Positions 8,307 to 16,551 of a stretch of 64,000 bases of DNA are shown piece by piece. The stretch's first letter is position 1. Every line of letters begins with the position of its first letter. The notes under the pieces were generated by a model. That model worked only from the letters and a program-made list of their open reading frames with translations, ran no database searches and was not told the origin of the DNA. The position numbers and the translations under genes were made by a program. Origin of the DNA: Gammaproteobacteria bacterium (GTDB lineage: Bacteria > Pseudomonadota > Gammaproteobacteria > SZUA-140); assembly GCA_016712635.1 (NCBI GenBank), contig JADJQS010000002.1:372001-436000 (forward strand). The letters run 5' to 3'.

Positions 8307-8720
8307 ATGAATCCTGAACCGGGCGCCGCCGTGGAAGACCGTGACGATACCCTGCGCATCGACAAGTGGCTGTGGGCCGCGCGTTTCTACAAGACGCGCG
8401 CACTCGCCAGCGAGGCCGTCAGCGGCGGCAAGGTGCGCGTCAACGAACAGCGCGCCAAGCCGTCGCGCACGCTGCGTGTGGGCGACACCCTGCACATCAC
8501 CCGCAACGAGGTCGAATACACGATTACGGTACTCGTCATCACCGGCCGGCGCGGGCCGGCGCCGGAGGCGCAGAAGCTGTATCGGGAGACGGACGACAGC
8601 ATCACGCGGCGCGCGCTGGCGGCCAGCCAGCGCCGCCTCACCGCCGGCAACGCACCGGCCCCGCAGCGGCGGCCGAACAAACGGGATCGGCGGCTGCTGA
8701 TCGGTATGCGAAGGGGATAG
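8307..8720 (+). CDS. hslR: Heat-shock protein 15 (HslR), S4-domain ribosome-rescue RNA-binding protein
   Basis: Hsp15 binds free 50S subunits carrying nascent peptidyl-tRNA. The S4 domain spans about residues 17-75 (LRIDKWLWAARFYKTRALAS, AVSGGKVRVNEQRAKPSRTL). The tail is Arg/Lys-rich (about 40 residues, ending RDRRLLIGMRRG). The ATG at 8307 is preferred over the in-frame ATG at 8289, which would add six residues. The 137-residue length matches the family. It is transcribed away from the small zinc protein gene. Confidence 0.9.
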   Translation: MNPEPGAAVEDRDDTLRIDKWLWAARFYKTRALASEAVSGGKVRVNEQRAKPSRTLRVGDTLHITRNEVEYTITVLVITGRRGPAPEAQKLYRETDDSITRRALAASQRRLTAGNAPAPQRRPNKRDRRLLIGMRRG

Positions 8721-8726
8721 CCGTGC

Positions 8727-8790
8727 GGGGACGGATTAGAGACCGCCCCCTTTAGATAACGCATCGGGGACAGATTTCTAATCTGTCCCC
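8727..8790. repeat. REPIN-like repeat pair (copy 2)
   Basis: Two adjacent palindromes. A worn one, GGGGACGGATT...GACCGCCCC, occupies 8727-8750. A perfect one occupies 8766-8790: 11-base arms GGGGACAGATT / AATCTGTCCCC with a TCT loop. They fill the gap between hslR and the convergent beta-propeller gene and may act as a bidirectional transcript end. Confidence 0.85.
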
Positions 8791-8799
8791 GGTTCCTTG

Positions 8800-10056
8800 T
8801 CAGATAACCCACACCCTTGAATGGCTCATGCCGCCGGGAACGGTAACGTTTTCGACCATCTCGTCGCGCGCGGCGTCAATGACCGCCACTGCGCCGCTCT
8901 CGCCGTGGGAGGAGAATACCAGTGCGGTATTGCCATTGGCCTGGTGAAAGGCGAGCGAACCGGAGGAAGAGCCGAGGCGCAGCTCGCGCGTCAGCTTCAG
9001 CGACGGCAGCGCGGTCAGGTCGAGCACCAGCAGCGCATCGGCCTTGATGTTGGCCGCCTGCTCCGGGCTGCCCGAGCCGGAGGTGGTCAGATACAGCTTG
9101 GTGCCCTCGGGGTTGAAATAGTACTTGCTGATGTAGATATCGGGCAGATCAAGCTTGTCAACGATGCGGTTGTCGGTGACGTCGAGCACGGTGAGTTTCG
9201 CGATCACGTGATCGGGATCGGACTTGCGATCGGCCCCGCGGCCGATGATATAGCGCCCGCCCGGCGTCATGAACAGGTTACTGTGGCCCTTGAAGGGAAA
9301 GCGGGACTCGATCCTGTTCGTCACCGGATCGATCACGGCGACGTTGCCGTAACCATTGTTCAGGTTGTACAGCTTGCCGGTGAGCGGAGAATAGGCAAGT
9401 CCGTGCGGAAAGGCGTTGTTCGGCACCGCGGGCTCAGTCATGCCCTGTTCCTTGTCGGTCTCGCACAGGTTGATGGTGGCGACGACCTTGAGATACGTCG
9501 CCGCATCATCGGGATCGTTGCCGATGGCGGACAGGGTGCCGTCCTTCAGGCTGCTGATGTAGGCGCGGAGCGGCACGCCCGGCGCCTGCGCCGACGGATG
9601 CGTGAACGCCGCCTGGTGATGGCCTCGGCCGACGCAGATGGTCTTGAGGAATTTCGCCTGCGCGCTCGCGGTCTTTTCCACCACCGTCACCGAGGAACCC
9701 TGGTCGCCGCAGTTGAGGCGGTCGTTACCGGTCTCCTTGTCGCCGTCGTTCATGAACCAGTCACGATCCGATTTCGGATCGGAATAGATGTGGGCGGGGA
9801 ATGCGTCGGCCGGGAACCCCGGGCGGAGCTGGATCTGCTTGCTCTGCGGCTCGAGCAGGATGACGCGCCGGTCCTCGGCGAGTCCGACGAAGATCGGTTT
9901 GAGGTCCGCCGCGAGGCCGGTCTCGGATTCGACGGAGAGCGGATCGACGCGGGTCGCGCCGTTGCTCCGGCTGACGACGCTGACGGATCCGGTCTTGCGG
10001 TTGCCGGCATAGTAGCCGAGGACGAAGCTGCGCGCGCTGGGCGAGGACTGGCTCAT
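8800..10056 (-). CDS. YVTN-type beta-propeller protein, no signal peptide
   Basis: A 418-residue protein with repeated propeller-blade motifs: GLAYSPLTGKLYNLNNGYGN, VAVIDPVTNRIESRFPF, TPGGRYIIGRG, YYFNPEGTKLYLTTSG, LLVLDLTALPS and VAVIDAARDEM. These are typical of the YncE/cytochrome-d1-like or lactonase-like propeller superfamily. No N-terminal export signal is visible (MSQSSPSARSFVLGYYAGNR), so it looks cytoplasmic, unlike the exported propeller at 24.4 kb. A cysteine pair in the first third might bind metal. No enzyme activity can be assigned. Confidence 0.65.
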   Translation of the reverse strand: MSQSSPSARSFVLGYYAGNRKTGSVSVVSRSNGATRVDPLSVESETGLAADLKPIFVGLAEDRRVILLEPQSKQIQLRPGFPADAFPAHIYSDPKSDRDWFMNDGDKETGNDRLNCGDQGSSVTVVEKTASAQAKFLKTICVGRGHHQAAFTHPSAQAPGVPLRAYISSLKDGTLSAIGNDPDDAATYLKVVATINLCETDKEQGMTEPAVPNNAFPHGLAYSPLTGKLYNLNNGYGNVAVIDPVTNRIESRFPFKGHSNLFMTPGGRYIIGRGADRKSDPDHVIAKLTVLDVTDNRIVDKLDLPDIYISKYYFNPEGTKLYLTTSGSGSPEQAANIKADALLVLDLTALPSLKLTRELRLGSSSGSLAFHQANGNTALVFSSHGESGAVAVIDAARDEMVENVTVPGGMSHSRVWVI

Positions 10057-10106
10057 GATATTTTCCCTAGGCTTATGAAAACAAATGGGATTCCGGGCGA
10101 GCGGCT

Positions 10107-10112
10107 ATTATA
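10107..10112 (-). promoter_or_regulatory. -10 box for the beta-propeller gene
   Basis: The minus strand reads TATAAT at 10112-10107, an exact sigma-70 -10 hexamer about 51 bases before the ATG. No good -35 hexamer is present at the usual distance (CGCCAG), so an activator may be needed or the match may be fortuitous. Confidence 0.4.
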
Positions 10113-10193
10113 CCCGAGAGGACGGGGCGCTGGCGAGGCACGGCACGGCGGCGGCGCGTGCCGCGCGACCATCCGCTGACAGGGGGGGGTGCT

Positions 10194-11225
10194 TCAGAGT
10201 TGTTCGACGTAGTAACCGCTGGACTTCAGGCGTTCGATGATGCCGTTGCTTCCCACCAGATGGCCGGCACCGACCACCACGAAGGTGACGTCGTACTGGC
10301 GTGAGAGTTTGACGATGGCAGCCGCCATCTCGACATTGCGATCCAGGATGAGACGCCGGTAGAGGTGGTCGCCGCGCACCATGCGGTCGAACCCCTCGAA
10401 CAGCACACGGTCCATCTTCTCGGCGCTGCCGTTCAACCAGGCATCGAGCAGGTCGCCAAAATGGCGGCCGGCGTCGTCGATCTCGTGGAGGGTCTGCATC
10501 AGCATCGCCACCTGGTCCTTCTGCTCAAGGCCGCTCAGCAGGTCGAACTGATAATCGACCGACTCCAGCTCGACGATCGGTATCCTGCGCCCCGCCTCGC
10601 GCATGAGATGGAGGTCGACGCCGTACGTGGCGCTGTAGCCGAGCTGCTTCAGTACCGCGGCAGTCAGCGTCAGCGAGGCGAGCCAGGGGTGCTGGCGTTC
10701 GACCAGCGCGGTAGGCAGGCCGAAGGTGCGGCTCACGTTTTCGAGCGCCTGCCACTCGGTCGGATCAAGCGCGGCCCTGAGCCCGGGACCGTCGCCGTAG
10801 GTCCCCGCCCGGGATACGCGGGCGGCGAGTTCATCGGGCGGGATCTCCAGGAGGTTCGCCTCCACCGCGAGCGCGTCGGCCGCGGCGAGGGCGTCATTGA
10901 TGACTGCCGGCAGTGGATAGATCCAGGGGGCGCCGAAATGGAGGGAGCCGAGCAGGTAGATCTTGCCCCCGGACGAGGACTTGGCCTCCCAGAAGATATG
11001 CTTGCCGACCACGGGCCAGGCATTGTCGAGCTTCGCCGCGGTCTCATTGCCGGGCGCCATCCCGTCACAGGTCGTCTCCTGGAAGGAGACCCGCCCTTCC
11101 TGGTCGACACATTTATATATCAGGGCGTACACCGGCGCGGGGATCGCCCACAGTGCCAGCAGGACGAGGCACAGCACGGCGCCGCCGGTATGACCGCGCC
11201 AGCCTGCGAAGGAGCTTCGCTTCAT
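10194..11225 (-). CDS. Exported DUF4124-TraB/GumN fusion protein
   Basis: 343 residues. Residues about 12-35 form a signal peptide. Residues about 36-58 (LIYKCVDQEGRVSFQETTCD) match the DUF4124 module found at the N-terminus of many proteobacterial secreted proteins. From about residue 75 the TraB/GumN (Tiki-like) domain follows: IYLLGSLHFGAPWIYPLP, EANLLEIP, YGVDLHLMREA, VELESVDYQFDLLSGL and TFVVVGAGHLVGSNGIIERL. Related Tiki proteins are metalloproteases, and the GxxH and GAGH motifs are retained. Substrate and role are unknown. The ATG at 11225 was chosen because it begins the signal peptide. Confidence 0.78.
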   Translation of the reverse strand: MKRSSFAGWRGHTGGAVLCLVLLALWAIPAPVYALIYKCVDQEGRVSFQETTCDGMAPGNETAAKLDNAWPVVGKHIFWEAKSSSGGKIYLLGSLHFGAPWIYPLPAVINDALAAADALAVEANLLEIPPDELAARVSRAGTYGDGPGLRAALDPTEWQALENVSRTFGLPTALVERQHPWLASLTLTAAVLKQLGYSATYGVDLHLMREAGRRIPIVELESVDYQFDLLSGLEQKDQVAMLMQTLHEIDDAGRHFGDLLDAWLNGSAEKMDRVLFEGFDRMVRGDHLYRRLILDRNVEMAAAIVKLSRQYDVTFVVVGAGHLVGSNGIIERLKSSGYYVEQL

Positions 11226-11351
11226 AGGATTACCGCCTGCGTGTATCCGTGGCCCATACGGCTGATATCGGCCCCGCCGCAGGCCGCTGAAGCGCCAGCA
11301 CGGGGACGTCGCCGGAACCCGGGCGGCCACGGCGGTGTGCCGTCCGGGCGT

Positions 11352-11573
11352 TTATTCGGGAGATTTGTCGCGCTGCAACCGTTCCCGCCGTCCCAGCATG
11401 ACGCCGAAGATCACCGGCAGCACGATCACCAGCAGCACCGAGATGGCGACTAGCGCGTCCGGCGAGACGAGGTCGCCAGTCGCCAGCAGGGAGAGCAGGC
11501 CGATCACCAGCGCCGCACCACCGCCATAGATGAGGAATCTGAGCAGGTCCTTCATTCCATCCTTCTTCGCCAC
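11352..11573 (-). CDS. Small two-helix membrane protein
   Basis: 73 residues with two hydrophobic segments, about 11-31 (LLRFLIYGGGAALVIGLLSL) and 39-58 (ALVAISVLLVIVLPVIFGVM), and a basic C-terminal tail. A second ATG (residue 7, MKDLL) is possible. It lies between sthA and the TraB-like gene on the same strand. No family recognised. Confidence 0.6.
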   Translation of the reverse strand: MAKKDGMKDLLRFLIYGGGAALVIGLLSLLATGDLVSPDALVAISVLLVIVLPVIFGVMLGRRERLQRDKSPE

Positions 11574-11632
11574 GCGATCGTCAAGACAGCGGGCACATTG
11601 TACGCCCGGCCGCGGCGCCGGTACACCCGGCT

Positions 11633-13000
11633 TCAGTGCACGCGGTTCAGGCCATTCAGCGCGGCCACGCGATAGGCCTCAGCCATGGTCGGGTAATTGA
11701 ACGTGGTGTTGATGAAATACATGAGGGAGTTGGCCTCGCCCGGCTGCGCCATGATCGCCTGGCCGATGTGGATGATCTCCGAGGCCTGGGCGCCGAAGCA
11801 GTGGATGCCGAGGATTTTGAGCGTGTCGCGGTGAAACAGGATCTTGAGCATGCCGGTGGTCTTGCCCGAGATCTGCGCGCGCGCAAGGTGGCGGAACAGG
11901 GAATGGCCCACCTCGTACGGGATCTTCTCCGCCGTGAGCTCGCGCTCGGTCTTGCCGATGGAGCTGATCTCGGGGAGGGTGTAGATCCCGGTCGGAATGT
12001 TCTCGGCGAGGTAGGCCGAACAGCTGCCCTCCACCAGATGCGTGGCGGCGAAACGGCCCTGGTCGTAGGCGGCGCTCGCCAGATTGGGATAGCCGATGAC
12101 GTCGCCCACGGCGTAGATGTGCTCGCGCGTCGACTGATAGCAGGGGTTCACGACGATGGAGCCGCGGCGGTTGAGCTCGACGCCGATCGCCTCCAGCCCG
12201 AGACCGTCCGAGTTGCCGGCGCGCCCCTGCGCCCACAGCAGGTAATCGGTGCGGATCTGCTTCTGGGACTTCAGGTGCAGCGTGACGCCCTCCGCGTCGG
12301 CCTCGACCTTTTCGTACTCCTCGTTGTGCCGGATCAGCACCCCCTGCTCCCGCAGGTGGTAGCCCAGCGCGTCGATGATCTCGTCATCGAGAAAGGACAG
12401 CAGCTGCCCGCGCGTGTTGATGAGGTTCACCTTGATGCCGAGACAGCGGAAAATCGAGGCGTACTCGCAGCCGATCACGCCGGCGCCGTAAATGGTGATG
12501 GAGCGCGGGCTATCGTCGAGATCGAGGATGGTGTCGCTGTCGCGGACACGCGGGTGGGTGAAATCAATGTCGGCCGGACGATAGGGCCGCGACCCGGATG
12601 CGATGATGAAGGCGTCCGCCTGCAGACGCTTCCTGCCCTCGTTCGACTTCGCCACCTCAATGGTATGCGCGTCGATGAAGGATGCGAATCCGTGTATAAC
12701 GTCGACGTGATTGCGGCTATAGAAGCCGCGCCGCATGCTCACCTGCTTCTCGATGACGCCGCGCGCCGCCTGCATCAGGTCCGGGTAACGGGTGCCGTTG
12801 TGGCGTCCGCTGTCCATAAGCTGCTGGACGCCCTGGCGCAGCGCCTTGCTCGGAATGGTCGCCCGGTGGGTACAGTTGCCGCCGACCTCGGGGAGGCCGT
12901 CGACGATCACCACCCGCTTCCCCTCCTTGGCGGCCTTCATCGCGGCGCCCTCGCCGCCGGGTCCGCTCCCGATCACGATCACGTCGTAACGGTCAGTCAT
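11633..13000 (-). CDS. sthA: Soluble pyridine nucleotide transhydrogenase
   Basis: SthA (UdhA) is a cytoplasmic flavoprotein that transfers hydride between NADPH and NAD. The 455-residue length is normal. It shows the FAD site VIGSGPGGEGAAMKAAKEGK (residues 9-28), the GGNCTHRATIPSKALR segment (40-55), the NAD(P)-binding GAGVIGCEYASIFRCLG, the second FAD motif YAVGDVIGYPNLAS and a C-terminal dimerisation domain. As in other SthA proteins only one cysteine of the usual disulfide reductase pair is present, which separates it from lipoamide and glutathione reductases. Confidence 0.93.
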   Translation of the reverse strand: MTDRYDVIVIGSGPGGEGAAMKAAKEGKRVVIVDGLPEVGGNCTHRATIPSKALRQGVQQLMDSGRHNGTRYPDLMQAARGVIEKQVSMRRGFYSRNHVDVIHGFASFIDAHTIEVAKSNEGRKRLQADAFIIASGSRPYRPADIDFTHPRVRDSDTILDLDDSPRSITIYGAGVIGCEYASIFRCLGIKVNLINTRGQLLSFLDDEIIDALGYHLREQGVLIRHNEEYEKVEADAEGVTLHLKSQKQIRTDYLLWAQGRAGNSDGLGLEAIGVELNRRGSIVVNPCYQSTREHIYAVGDVIGYPNLASAAYDQGRFAATHLVEGSCSAYLAENIPTGIYTLPEISSIGKTERELTAEKIPYEVGHSLFRHLARAQISGKTTGMLKILFHRDTLKILGIHCFGAQASEIIHIGQAIMAQPGEANSLMYFINTTFNYPTMAEAYRVAALNGLNRVH

Positions 13001-13172
13001 GCAGACTCACCCGGCTCATGATTTGCGCGGCGGACACGGGATGCGTTGGGGGCTTACGGACGGATGCTCGGTGTCATAGCCCGGCAGGATAGCAAACAAT
13101 CCGCCCGGGCGGAAATATACCTGCCCAGTATCCGGCCCACCGTGGCGCAGGACGGACGGGTAAGTGCCGGAT

Positions 13173-13370
13173 TCAGGCGGCGGTCAGACCGCCGATCAGG
13201 GCGCGCAGCGAACCGATGTCGCCGCGGCCGAGGATCTCGCCCAGGGCTGCGGACCTGTCAAGGCACAGCGCTGTCGCACTCTCGATGCTGGGAAAGGTCC
13301 ACAATTCCTCACCCGCCTCGGTATACAGGGTGGCGGCGCGGTTCGGCCATTCCTTGACATAGATCTGCAT
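13173..13370 (-). CDS. Small hypothetical protein
   Basis: A 65-residue protein starting at ATG 13370 (MQIYVKEWPNRAATLYTEAG). Pattern: short beta strands, then a helix-rich C-terminus ending GLTAA. It lies 172 bases downstream of the sthA start region on the same strand. An open frame extends upstream to 13424, but the added residues look non-coding. No family recognised; it could be a short regulatory or toxin-fold protein. Confidence 0.5.
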   Translation of the reverse strand: MQIYVKEWPNRAATLYTEAGEELWTFPSIESATALCLDRSAALGEILGRGDIGSLRALIGGLTAA

Positions 13371-13499
13371 GGGTTCGCCTCGTTTTCGCCGGGGGACGTC
13401 GCGTCCGCACAGGCACGCCGCCAAACTAACCGGGACGTGTGTCTCCCGGGTGTCACCCGCATGAAATATTTATGACACCGGGGGGCGGGACGGGGCGTT

Positions 13500-14015
13500 T
13501 CACCCCGGCCGGTCCGGCACAATCGGCCGGAGCGCGGACAGGCCGGCTCCTTCCAGGTCGTAGGCCTGGCCAAAACCGCGCACATAGCGGCCGGAGCGCG
13601 GGGTAAGGCGGAATACGCGGAAATCGGGCAGCGCGCGCAGGACCGGGACGATGGCGCCGAACTCCGTCTCGAAGCGGTCCATCACCTCCGCCCACTCCGG
13701 CGCATCGCGCGCGACGGCTTCTGCCTTGCAGGCATAGCTCAGCCGCACGCGGGCAAACGGGTTGGCGGCCTTGCCCTCCTCCTGGAGGAACAGCAGCGCC
13801 GCCCTCCCGCTCCGCGCCAGATTGCGGGTGTGGCGTGCGAGACCGCTCACGCAGAGGTAGAAACAGTCGTTCGCGCCGGTGACATACGGGGAGTAGCTCG
13901 CCTCCGGCTCACCGTCCGCGTCGACGGTCGCGAGCATCACGTACCGGAAGCCGGCACGAAAGCGCTCCGCCTCCGCCACGATATCGCCCGCGTCTTCTCT
14001 GTCGTCTGCACTCAT
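13500..14015 (-). CDS. HugZ/pyridoxamine-phosphate-oxidase-like flavin- or heme-binding protein
   Basis: 171 residues with the split-barrel FMN-binding fold: FRYVMLATVDADGEPEASYSP at the N-terminus, then FYLCVSGLARHTRNL, RAALLFLQEEGKAANPFARV, RLSYACKAEAV and FRLTPRSGRYVRGFGQAYDL. The last stretch, GRYVxGFGxAY, is typical of HugZ-type heme-utilisation proteins. The ATG at 14015 has GGGG about 7 bases upstream; an in-frame ATG six bases earlier is too close to it. It is a lone gene divergent from the M42-like peptidase. Whether it binds heme, FMN or F420 cannot be told here. Confidence 0.75.
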   Translation of the reverse strand: MSADDREDAGDIVAEAERFRAGFRYVMLATVDADGEPEASYSPYVTGANDCFYLCVSGLARHTRNLARSGRAALLFLQEEGKAANPFARVRLSYACKAEAVARDAPEWAEVMDRFETEFGAIVPVLRALPDFRVFRLTPRSGRYVRGFGQAYDLEGAGLSALRPIVPDRPG

Positions 14016-14130
14016 GGCCATCCCCTCGCAGGCCCTGCGGCCGGAGCATCGCCGCGGCCGGAACTGCAGTATCATTAGGCGGCGGCATGAAGACCGCTAC
14101 AGACCGGATTCTAGCAGGCAAAGGACACCC

Positions 14131-15318
14131 ATGCGCACACCAGCCCCAGAACTGTCGCCGGCCCTGACCCAGCGCCTTTTCACGCTGCTGGCGCAACCGA
14201 CGGCTCCGTTCCGGGAAAGCCACGTCATCGAACACGTGAGCCGCTATTTCCACCGCCACCATGTGCCGTTCTTCGCCGACCCGCACGGCAACCTGGTGGT
14301 CGGCGCCGAGTCGCGGCGCGATTATGCGGACCTGCTGCGCGGCCGCGGCGACCAGCCGGTGCGCGTCTTCGTCGCGCACATGGATCATCCCGGTTTCCAT
14401 GGCGTGCGCTGGCTGGCTCACAATCGCCTGGCCGTGCGCTGGTACGGCGGCTCGCCGGTCAGGCATGTCGCCGGCGCCCGCGCGCGCCTGGTGGGTCCGG
14501 ACGGCGTCGCCGGCAGCGGCACCTTCGCACGCGTGCGCGCCAACCCGTCCGGCTGGGGCATCGACAGCGCCGAGATCCGCCTGACCCCGGCACAGGCAAG
14601 CGCGCTGCGCGGCCGTGCGGCGCGCTCCCTCAGCGGGGGTTTTGAATTCCGCGCCCCGGTCTGGCGACAGGGCGACCGGGTGTACTGCCCCGCGGCAGAC
14701 GACCTCGTCGGCGTATTCGCCATCATGGAGACGGCGCGCCGCCTGTGGCGCGCGCCGCGCGCGCGCCCGCCCTTCCTCGGACTGCTGACGCGCGCCGAGG
14801 AGGTCGGTTTCGTCGGCGCGGTCGCGCACTTCGAACTCGGCTGGCTGCGGCCCCATACCCGCCCGCTGGTCATTGTCAGCCTGGAGGCATCGCGCACGCT
14901 GCCGGGCGCGGTCGTCGGCAAGGGACCGGTGGTCCGCCTCGGGGACCGCCGCACCGTGTTCCAGCCCGACGGCCTCAAGGTGCTGAGCGACACGGCAGCC
15001 CGCGTCCTGCCCGGCTGTCATCAACGCCGCGTCATGGACGGCGGCGCCTGCGAGGCGACGGCCGCGACAGCCTGGGGACTGCCCGCCATCGGCATCTCGG
15101 TGCCGCTCGGCAATTACCACAACCAGGGCTTCGAGGGCGGCCCGGACTGCCCGGCCCCGGAGGGTCCGGCGCCGGAATTCGTCAGCACGCGCGACGTCGC
15201 GGGGCTGTTGCGCCTGTGCCGCGGTCTGATGCGCAGGGACCTGGACTGGAGCGATCCGTGGGCGCGGCAGCGCACCCTGCTGCGGCGCACGCTGCGCCGC
15301 CACCGGCGCCGGCTGTAA
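14131..15318 (+). CDS. M42-type aminopeptidase / M20-like di-metal hydrolase
   Basis: A 395-residue cytoplasmic protein with the di-metal peptidase layout of the M42 (PepA/FrvX, tetrahedral aminopeptidase) family: VFVAHMDHPGF (His and Asp ligands, about 75-85), AADDLVGVFA (Asp bridging ligand, about 190), TRAEEVGFVGA (catalytic Glu-Glu, about 220), VIVSLEAS (metal ligand) and LGNYHNQGF (last His). It lies just upstream of a short secreted-protein gene and 500 bases before the ligase cassette, on the same strand, so a role in trimming peptides from that pathway is possible but unproven. The C-terminus is very basic. Confidence 0.75.
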   Translation: MRTPAPELSPALTQRLFTLLAQPTAPFRESHVIEHVSRYFHRHHVPFFADPHGNLVVGAESRRDYADLLRGRGDQPVRVFVAHMDHPGFHGVRWLAHNRLAVRWYGGSPVRHVAGARARLVGPDGVAGSGTFARVRANPSGWGIDSAEIRLTPAQASALRGRAARSLSGGFEFRAPVWRQGDRVYCPAADDLVGVFAIMETARRLWRAPRARPPFLGLLTRAEEVGFVGAVAHFELGWLRPHTRPLVIVSLEASRTLPGAVVGKGPVVRLGDRRTVFQPDGLKVLSDTAARVLPGCHQRRVMDGGACEATAATAWGLPAIGISVPLGNYHNQGFEGGPDCPAPEGPAPEFVSTRDVAGLLRLCRGLMRRDLDWSDPWARQRTLLRRTLRRHRRRL

Positions 15319-15416
15319 CGACCTTTCCACGCGCGGCGATTACGCTATAATCGCGCCATGCGGAACGGTTCCATGAGGCGCGCGTGTTGCGGTCGCCCGA
15401 ACATCACGGACATCGA

Positions 15417-15716
15417 ATGACGTCACGGCGCGTCCATCTCCTGTTTGCAGGCCTCCTCCCGCTGTGCGCGGCCTCAACCGCCGCTGCGCAGGACATGAAC
15501 GACGTGGCGGAAGACCGCGACATCGCGTTCATCGAGCAATGCCTGCAGCGTGCGGCAGAGGAAAGAATCAGCGAGGACCGCGTCGACGCCTTCATCGACC
15601 GGTGCATCGACGAATTCTACGCGGAGCGGACACGAAACGATGGCGCGGATAACGCGCCGCACGATGCCGGTATCCAGGACGGCACGGACGCCGCCGCAAA
15701 CCCGCCCTCCGACTAG
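15417..15716 (+). CDS. Small exported hypothetical protein with a duplicated helix motif
   Basis: 99 residues from ATG 15417 (an in-frame TTG at 15384 is also possible). Residues 1-25 form a signal peptide ending AAAQD. The mature part contains two similar segments, AFIEQCLQRAAEE and AFIDRCIDEFYAE, separated by about 10 residues, each with one cysteine, then an acidic, Asn/Asp-rich tail. It lies 97 bases upstream of the C39-like peptidase gene. No family recognised. Confidence 0.55.
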   Translation: MTSRRVHLLFAGLLPLCAASTAAAQDMNDVAEDRDIAFIEQCLQRAAEERISEDRVDAFIDRCIDEFYAERTRNDGADNAPHDAGIQDGTDAAANPPSD

Positions 15717-15813
15717 CCCCATGACCCCGGTTCCGGATTCATTCCGCCCCGCCGCGCGGGACGTGCCCCGGCCGGTCACTGGACACGCGCCGGCAAGATA
15801 GTATCATCGCGCG

Positions 15814-16551
15814 ATGGAGCATCGTCTCAACCTCGACATCCTGCCGCAGCCCGACGAGACGACGTGCGGCCCCACCTGCCTGCATGCGCTCTACCGATAC
15901 TTCAGCGACGAGATGCCGCTCGACCGCATGATCGGCGAGATCCCCAGCCTGCGCGACGGCGGTACACTCGCGGTGTTCCTCGCCTGCCACGCGCTGCGGC
16001 GCGGCTACCGGGCGAAAATCTTCACCTACAACCTGGAGATGTTCGACCCCTCCTGGTTCAGCGGACAGGACGCGGATCTGGGCGACCGCCTGAGCCGGCA
16101 GCTGGTATTCAAGAACTCGTCGAGCTTCAAGGTCGCAACCGATGCCTACCTGGACTTCATCGAACAGGGCGGCGTGCTGCGCTTCGAGGACCTGACCAGC
16201 AGCCTGATCCGCCGCTATCTCAAGCGCGGCATCCCGATCCTGACCGGACTCAGCGCCACCTACCTGTATCATTCGACGCGCGAGCACGGCCCGGTCTACG
16301 ACGATGTGCGCGGCAAACCGAGCGGGCACTTCGTGATCCTGGCCGGCTACGCAGCGGAGACGCGTTCGGTGCTGATCATGGATCCGCTGCACCCCAACCC
16401 GCTGGCCCCGGGCCAGGTCTACGAGATCAGCATCGACCGCGTGCTCGGCGCGATCCTGCTCGGAGTCCTGACCCACGACGCCAACCTCCTGATCATCGAG
16501 CCAAAGGGGAAACCCGCGCAGCCCCATCATGTCGATATTCATAGTCGTTAA
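15814..16551 (+). CDS. C39-like papain-fold cysteine peptidase (stand-alone) of the ligase cassette
   Basis: A 245-residue protein without signal peptide or membrane helix. The active-site cysteine lies in ETTCGPTCLHALYRYF (residues about 15-30, preceded by the oxyanion Gln of LPQPDE). The catalytic histidine is in KPSGHFVILAGY (about 170) and an Asp follows in LIMDPLHPNP (about 190), the C39/C70-like order. It lacks the ABC-transporter domains of bacteriocin-exporting C39 proteases, so it acts on its own. Its 3' end overlaps the ATP-grasp gene by 23 bases, implying coupled translation. It could cleave a precursor peptide or act as a transpeptidase. The substrate is unknown. Confidence 0.8.
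   Translation: MEHRLNLDILPQPDETTCGPTCLHALYRYFSDEMPLDRMIGEIPSLRDGGTLAVFLACHALRRGYRAKIFTYNLEMFDPSWFSGQDADLGDRLSRQLVFKNSSSFKVATDAYLDFIEQGGVLRFEDLTSSLIRRYLKRGIPILTGLSATYLYHSTREHGPVYDDVRGKPSGHFVILAGYAAETRSVLIMDPLHPNPLAPGQVYEISIDRVLGAILLGVLTHDANLLIIEPKGKPAQPHHVDIHSR

Noticed and set aside
11633..13000. A disulfide reductase that lost its second cysteine
   Set aside because: A single Cys in the GGxCTH region is normal for the soluble transhydrogenase SthA.
13445..13485. Hairpin between the HugZ-like gene and the small 13173 gene
   Set aside because: The arms (CCCGGGTGTCA with TGACACCGGGG) need a bulge, and no T-tract follows on the relevant strand; evidence is too weak to call.
15814..16551. A bacteriocin-exporter ABC protease
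   Set aside because: Only the C39-like peptidase is present; there are no membrane helices or ABC domain, and the next gene is a ligase.
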